Assembly (NCBI GenBank): GCA_965650335.1
Contig: CBFGOI010000100.1
Location: forward strand, 1 to 17,502
Direction of reading: 5' to 3'
DNA from: Paradesertivirga sp965650335
GTDB taxonomy: Bacteria; Bacteroidota; Bacteroidia; Sphingobacteriales; Sphingobacteriaceae
Length of the DNA: 17,502 bases
The translations under genes were made by a program, and so were the position numbers. Each line of letters begins with the position of its first letter. Position 1 is the first letter of the stretch. Below, piece by piece: positions 14,419 to 17,502 of the stretch. The notes below the pieces were generated by a model, which was not told the origin of the DNA, did no database searches, and saw nothing but the letters and a program-made list of their open reading frames with translations.

Positions 14419-14425
14419 ACAGGTT

Positions 14426-14830
14426 ATGCCACGAAGAAAAGCGAAAGAGTGTGATTTACTACAGCACAAACTTCAGACACGCGTTAACGCAGCTAAATTC
14501 AAGCAGCTATCAGAACTAGCAAATAAAGCAGCGAATGGCAGTACCAGCGATCTCCTGAGAGACATCCTGAACAACCGCCAGCTAGTTGTTCATACCGTAG
14601 ACAAAACACTGGCTGAATACATGCCTGAACTCATCAGGATCAGGAAGGAAATTAATGCAATCGGGAACAACATTAATCAGGTTACCCGCTACTTTAATCA
14701 GTGCCAGGAAGAGACTAAAAAGATCTTTTTCGCGACCAGAGTAGCGGGGCTATATGAGAAGTCGGCCACTAAAGCAGAGGAACTGCTGAGAGTGATTGAA
14801 CAATTAGGTGAGCGATGGTTGCGAAAATAA
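14426..14830 (+). CDS. MobC-like relaxosome accessory protein
   Basis: The 134-residue basic, helical protein should bind oriT and help the relaxase open the strands before nicking. The N-terminus (PRRKAKECD, then LQTRVNAAKFKQLSELANKA) resembles a ribbon-helix-helix DNA-binding part. The family hallmark IGNNINQVTRYFN is at 79-91, and a charged C-terminal helix follows (KAEELLRVIEQLGERWLRK). ATG at 14426 has a strong GGAGG upstream. The end overlaps the relaxase start by 16 bases, so the two are coupled. A fossil copy of its C-terminus with the same overlap lies at 8356-8487. Confidence 0.88.
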   Translation: MPRRKAKECDLLQHKLQTRVNAAKFKQLSELANKAANGSTSDLLRDILNNRQLVVHTVDKTLAEYMPELIRIRKEINAIGNNINQVTRYFNQCQEETKKIFFATRVAGLYEKSATKAEELLRVIEQLGERWLRK

Positions 14831-16059
14831 TCATCGGAAAACATATAAGGGGTATCTTATGCTACAATGAGCATAAGGTAGAAAAAGGCATAGCCCGATT
14901 GCTGACAGCGGAAAACTTTTTTACCGATGCCTCACGTCTTTCGTTTACCAACAAGCTAAACCAGTTCGAAGCTTTTACTGAAAAGAACCGCAGGACGAAG
15001 ACTAATGCTATTCATATCTCCCTAAACTTTGATAATTCGGATAAACTTGACGACAAGCTTATTGCCGAGATCGGAATCCGATATATGGCAGCGATTGGGT
15101 TTGATGAGCAACCTTACCTTTTATACCGGCATCATGATGCGGCACACCCCCATATCCATATCGTAACTACAAATATTCAAAGCAACGGAGAGCGAATCGA
15201 CCTTCATAATATCGGCAAGAACCAATCTGAAATAGCCAGGAAGGAATTAGAAAAAGAGTATGATTTAGTTCAGGCTGAGAGTAAGAGGCAGGTTGAGCTT
15301 AGCCAAATAAAAGAAATAGATGTTTTAAGAGCTCTATATGGCAAGCATGAGACTAAGCAAGCCGTTTCCAATGTGGTCAGATTTGTTGTTCGCAACTGGA
15401 AATACACGTCGTTGCCAGAACTAAATGCTATCCTAAATCAATATAACGTATCCGCCGACAGAGGGCCGGAGCATTCTAAAATGTTTGAGAAGAATGGATT
15501 AGTGTATCATCTCTTAGATAATGGCAAGAAAATAGGTGTTCCTATAAAGGCAAGTAGCATCTATGGAAAACCCACACTTAAATTTCTGGAAAGCAGGTAC
15601 AAGCTAAATGATCAATTGAGGCTCCCTTTTAAAATCCAACTTAAAAATGTCATTGACCAGGCAAAGCTTCATCCATCCACAAAGAATGAATTTGAACAAC
15701 GACTTAATGCAAAAGATATCCGGGTGCTTTTCCGACAAAATGCGGAAGGCAAAATCTATGGAGTCACCTTTACTGACCATTTATCTAAATCTGTTTTTAA
15801 TGGTAGCGACTTAGGAAAATCCTATAGTGCGAAGGTCCTTACTGAATCCTTTGTTCCGAGCCCAGGAAGTCAAGCTGACAATAATAAAGCTTCTACTGAA
15901 AAGCATTTTAATAATACTAATCTGAATTTCCCTCTTGAAGATTCACACTCAACGACAAGCAGCTTATTGGATGGCCTATTAAAAACGGAATATGATGGTA
16001 TGCCAACTAGCATGTTTCAGAACACGCGAAAGAAGAAAAAGCGAAGATTAAACCGATAA
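14815..16059 (+). CDS. Relaxase/mobilization nuclease (MobP-like)
   Basis: The relaxase nicks one strand at oriT, stays bound to the 5' end and is led into the recipient with it. In 414 residues the N-terminal relaxase domain (about 1-150) has the candidate catalytic tyrosine Y17 in LCYNEHKV and the metal-binding histidine triad HPHIHIV with H111, H113 and H115, preceded by HHD at 106-108. The C-terminal half is of the mobile-element relaxase type, ending in a polar region and the basic tail RKKKKRRLNR. All key residues are present, so it should be active. It starts inside the MobC-like gene and is followed after 10 bases by the coupling protein, giving one operon mobC-relaxase-traG. Confidence 0.92.
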   Translation: MVAKIIIGKHIRGILCYNEHKVEKGIARLLTAENFFTDASRLSFTNKLNQFEAFTEKNRRTKTNAIHISLNFDNSDKLDDKLIAEIGIRYMAAIGFDEQPYLLYRHHDAAHPHIHIVTTNIQSNGERIDLHNIGKNQSEIARKELEKEYDLVQAESKRQVELSQIKEIDVLRALYGKHETKQAVSNVVRFVVRNWKYTSLPELNAILNQYNVSADRGPEHSKMFEKNGLVYHLLDNGKKIGVPIKASSIYGKPTLKFLESRYKLNDQLRLPFKIQLKNVIDQAKLHPSTKNEFEQRLNAKDIRVLFRQNAEGKIYGVTFTDHLSKSVFNGSDLGKSYSAKVLTESFVPSPGSQADNNKASTEKHFNNTNLNFPLEDSHSTTSSLLDGLLKTEYDGMPTSMFQNTRKKKKRRLNR

Positions 16060-16069
16060 ATACTGAATT

Positions 16070-17502
16070 ATGAACACCGGAGAAAATGAACAAGGGCTTA
16101 GAAAAATTATGGATTTCACGAGGATGTTATCCGTTTCTATTTTGGTGATCCATCTTTACTTGTGCTGCTACACAGTCTTTAAGGATGCGGGCCTTTCGAG
16201 TACCATCAGCGATAGGATCTTAACCAATATAGCCCGAATAGATATTTTTAAATCCGCTCTGGCAGCGAAAGCAGGCACTTTATTGTTGCTTGTAATATCG
16301 TTACTAGGAGCTAAAGGTAAAAAGGATGAAAAGATACTTTTAAAACCACTAGTTACCTATACTTCGATAGGCTTGATTCTTTATTTTGGAAGTGCTTTAC
16401 TATATAACCTTCGCCTTTCAAATCAAACATTCGCAGTAAGTTACATAGGGGCTTCTGGTTTAGGGTACATACTAATTTTATCAAGCGGAACCAAACTTTC
16501 CCGATTACTTATATTAAATCTAGCCAGCGATATATTCAACAAAGAGAATGAGACCTTCCCGCAAGAAGAAAGGAAGCTGGAAAATGAGTTCTCTATTAAC
16601 CTGCCTGCACAGTACTATCTCAAAGGAAAAGTCCGTAAAAGCTGGATTAACATTATCAATCCCTTTAGAGGATCATTAATCCTTGGTACACCAGGCTCAG
16701 GCAAATCCTATTTTGCTATCCGGCATATCATCACCCAACATATTAAGAAGGGTTTTAGCATGTTCATCTATGATTTTAAATATGATGATCTAACCAAAAT
16801 CGCTTACAATACCCTCCTAACCTGCGAAAATCAAAAGCACCTACAACGAAAATTTTATGTAATCAATTTTGAAGATTTGACTCGGACACATCGCTGCAAC
16901 CCTCTCGATCCACAGAGCATGACCGACATAACAGATGCCACAGAAGCATCTAGAACAATCATGTTGGGCCTGAACCGCGAATGGATCAAAAAGCAAGGAG
17001 ATTTCTTTGTTGAATCGCCTATCAATTTCGTAACGGCGATAATTTGGTACTTGAGAAAATACAAAGACGGAATTTTTTGCACCTTGCCGCATGTTATCGA
17101 ATTGATGCAGGTTGAATATAAGTATTTGTTTGCAGTGCTTAATCAGGAACCAGAGATTGAGGTTCTAATCAATCCCTTTATTTCGGCCTGGAAAAACGAA
17201 GCGTATGATCAGTTGGAAGGTCAGGTGGCAAGTGCTAAAATTAGCATGGCAAGGCTCTCATCGCCAGCTCTGTACTTCGTCTTATCAGGGAATGACTTCA
17301 CACTTGATTTAAATAATCCCGATGAGGCCAAAGTTATTTGCATGGGCAACAATCCGCAGAAGCAGCAGGTATACGGAGCGGTATTGAGCTTATATATCTC
17401 AAGAATGATTAAACTGGTCAATCAGAAAAACAAGCAAAAGTGCAGCTTGATATTTGATGAATTTCCGACTATCTATTTTAATAATATTGACAGCCTGATT
17501 GC
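16070..17502 (+). CDS. TraG/VirD4-type coupling protein, 3' end outside the window
   Basis: This ATPase brings the relaxase-DNA complex to the type IV secretion channel in the inner membrane. The frame is open from ATG at 16070 to the window end (477 codons, no stop). Four N-terminal hydrophobic segments (about residues 19-36, 68-82, 96-113 and 123-139) anchor it. The Walker A motif GTPGSGKS is at 206-213 and Walker B LIFDE ends in D463 and E464. The middle part (FKYDDLTKIAYN near 240, NPLDPQ and so on) follows the pattern of Bacteroidota coupling proteins. The start is 10 bases after the relaxase stop. Presence of this gene means the element brings at least its own coupling protein; whether a full secretion set follows lies outside the window. 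Confidence 0.93.
   Translation, partial: MNTGENEQGLRKIMDFTRMLSVSILVIHLYLCCYTVFKDAGLSSTISDRILTNIARIDIFKSALAAKAGTLLLLVISLLGAKGKKDEKILLKPLVTYTSIGLILYFGSALLYNLRLSNQTFAVSYIGASGLGYILILSSGTKLSRLLILNLASDIFNKENETFPQEERKLENEFSINLPAQYYLKGKVRKSWINIINPFRGSLILGTPGSGKSYFAIRHIITQHIKKGFSMFIYDFKYDDLTKIAYNTLLTCENQKHLQRKFYVINFEDLTRTHRCNPLDPQSMTDITDATEASRTIMLGLNREWIKKQGDFFVESPINFVTAIIWYLRKYKDGIFCTLPHVIELMQVEYKYLFAVLNQEPEIEVLINPFISAWKNEAYDQLEGQVASAKISMARLSSPALYFVLSGNDFTLDLNNPDEAKVICMGNNPQKQQVYGAVLSLYISRMIKLVNQKNKQKCSLIFDEFPTIYFNNIDSLI

Noticed and set aside
16841..17092. Two minus-strand frames in the last part of the window
   Set aside because: They are antisense to the coupling protein, which has Walker A and B motifs in one uninterrupted plus frame.

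Overview
The window looks like a chromosome segment of a Bacteroidota bacterium, most likely of the Sphingobacteriaceae type (Pedobacter or Mucilaginibacter relatives). This rests on a bacterial GH3-family gene beside dxr, rseP and hscB; a tRNA-Leu(CAA) without an encoded CCA; -7 boxes of the TAnnTTTG form; an IntDOT-like tyrosine integrase; and mobilization genes of the Bacteroidota MobC/relaxase/TraG type. The genus assignment is inference.

Region 1 (1-6881) is core genome. A non-coding array of degenerate repeats, TGTGCAGAT-type on the left and ATCTGCACAT-type on the right, runs into the start of a tightly packed run of genes: a family 2 glycosyltransferase, a six-helix membrane protein and a GH3-like acyl-adenylating enzyme. 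After a short spacer with two palindromes come dxr (MEP isoprenoid pathway), rseP (site-2 protease) and hscB (Fe-S co-chaperone). A tRNA-Leu(CAA) gene with its own likely promoter and terminator closes the block.

Region 2 (about 6791-9840) is a graveyard of mobile DNA. A large serine recombinase on the minus strand has lost its N-terminal catalytic part and carries a -1 frameshift; its frame runs antisense through the whole tRNA-Leu gene, which suggests that this tRNA was the integration target. Head to head with it lies a fossil of a mobilization module: the C-terminus of a MobC-like protein overlapping a frameshifted relaxase N-terminus, with the same overlap as the intact module further right. 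Then come palindromes, an intact RadC-like gene, an orphan ORF, and the 3' part of a CAT-anticodon tRNA followed by a perfect 16-bp hairpin. The tRNA fragment is a probable att scar.

Region 3 (about 9840-17502) is an apparently intact integrative and mobilizable or conjugative element that leaves the window on the right. It has a regulatory region with operator-like inverted repeats around a -7 box, the tyrosine integrase, a DUF1016/YhcG PD-(D/E)XK nuclease, a convergent 591-residue unknown protein with its own PD-(D/E)XK-like signature, an oriT-like palindrome cluster, MobC, a relaxase and the beginning of a TraG/VirD4 coupling protein.

The mobilization genes would form the relaxosome (MobC and relaxase at oriT) and link it to a secretion channel (TraG), while the integrase inserts and excises the element. 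The two nuclease-like proteins between integrase and oriT sit where cargo such as defence genes is commonly carried, and the 591-residue protein is the best candidate here for something undescribed.
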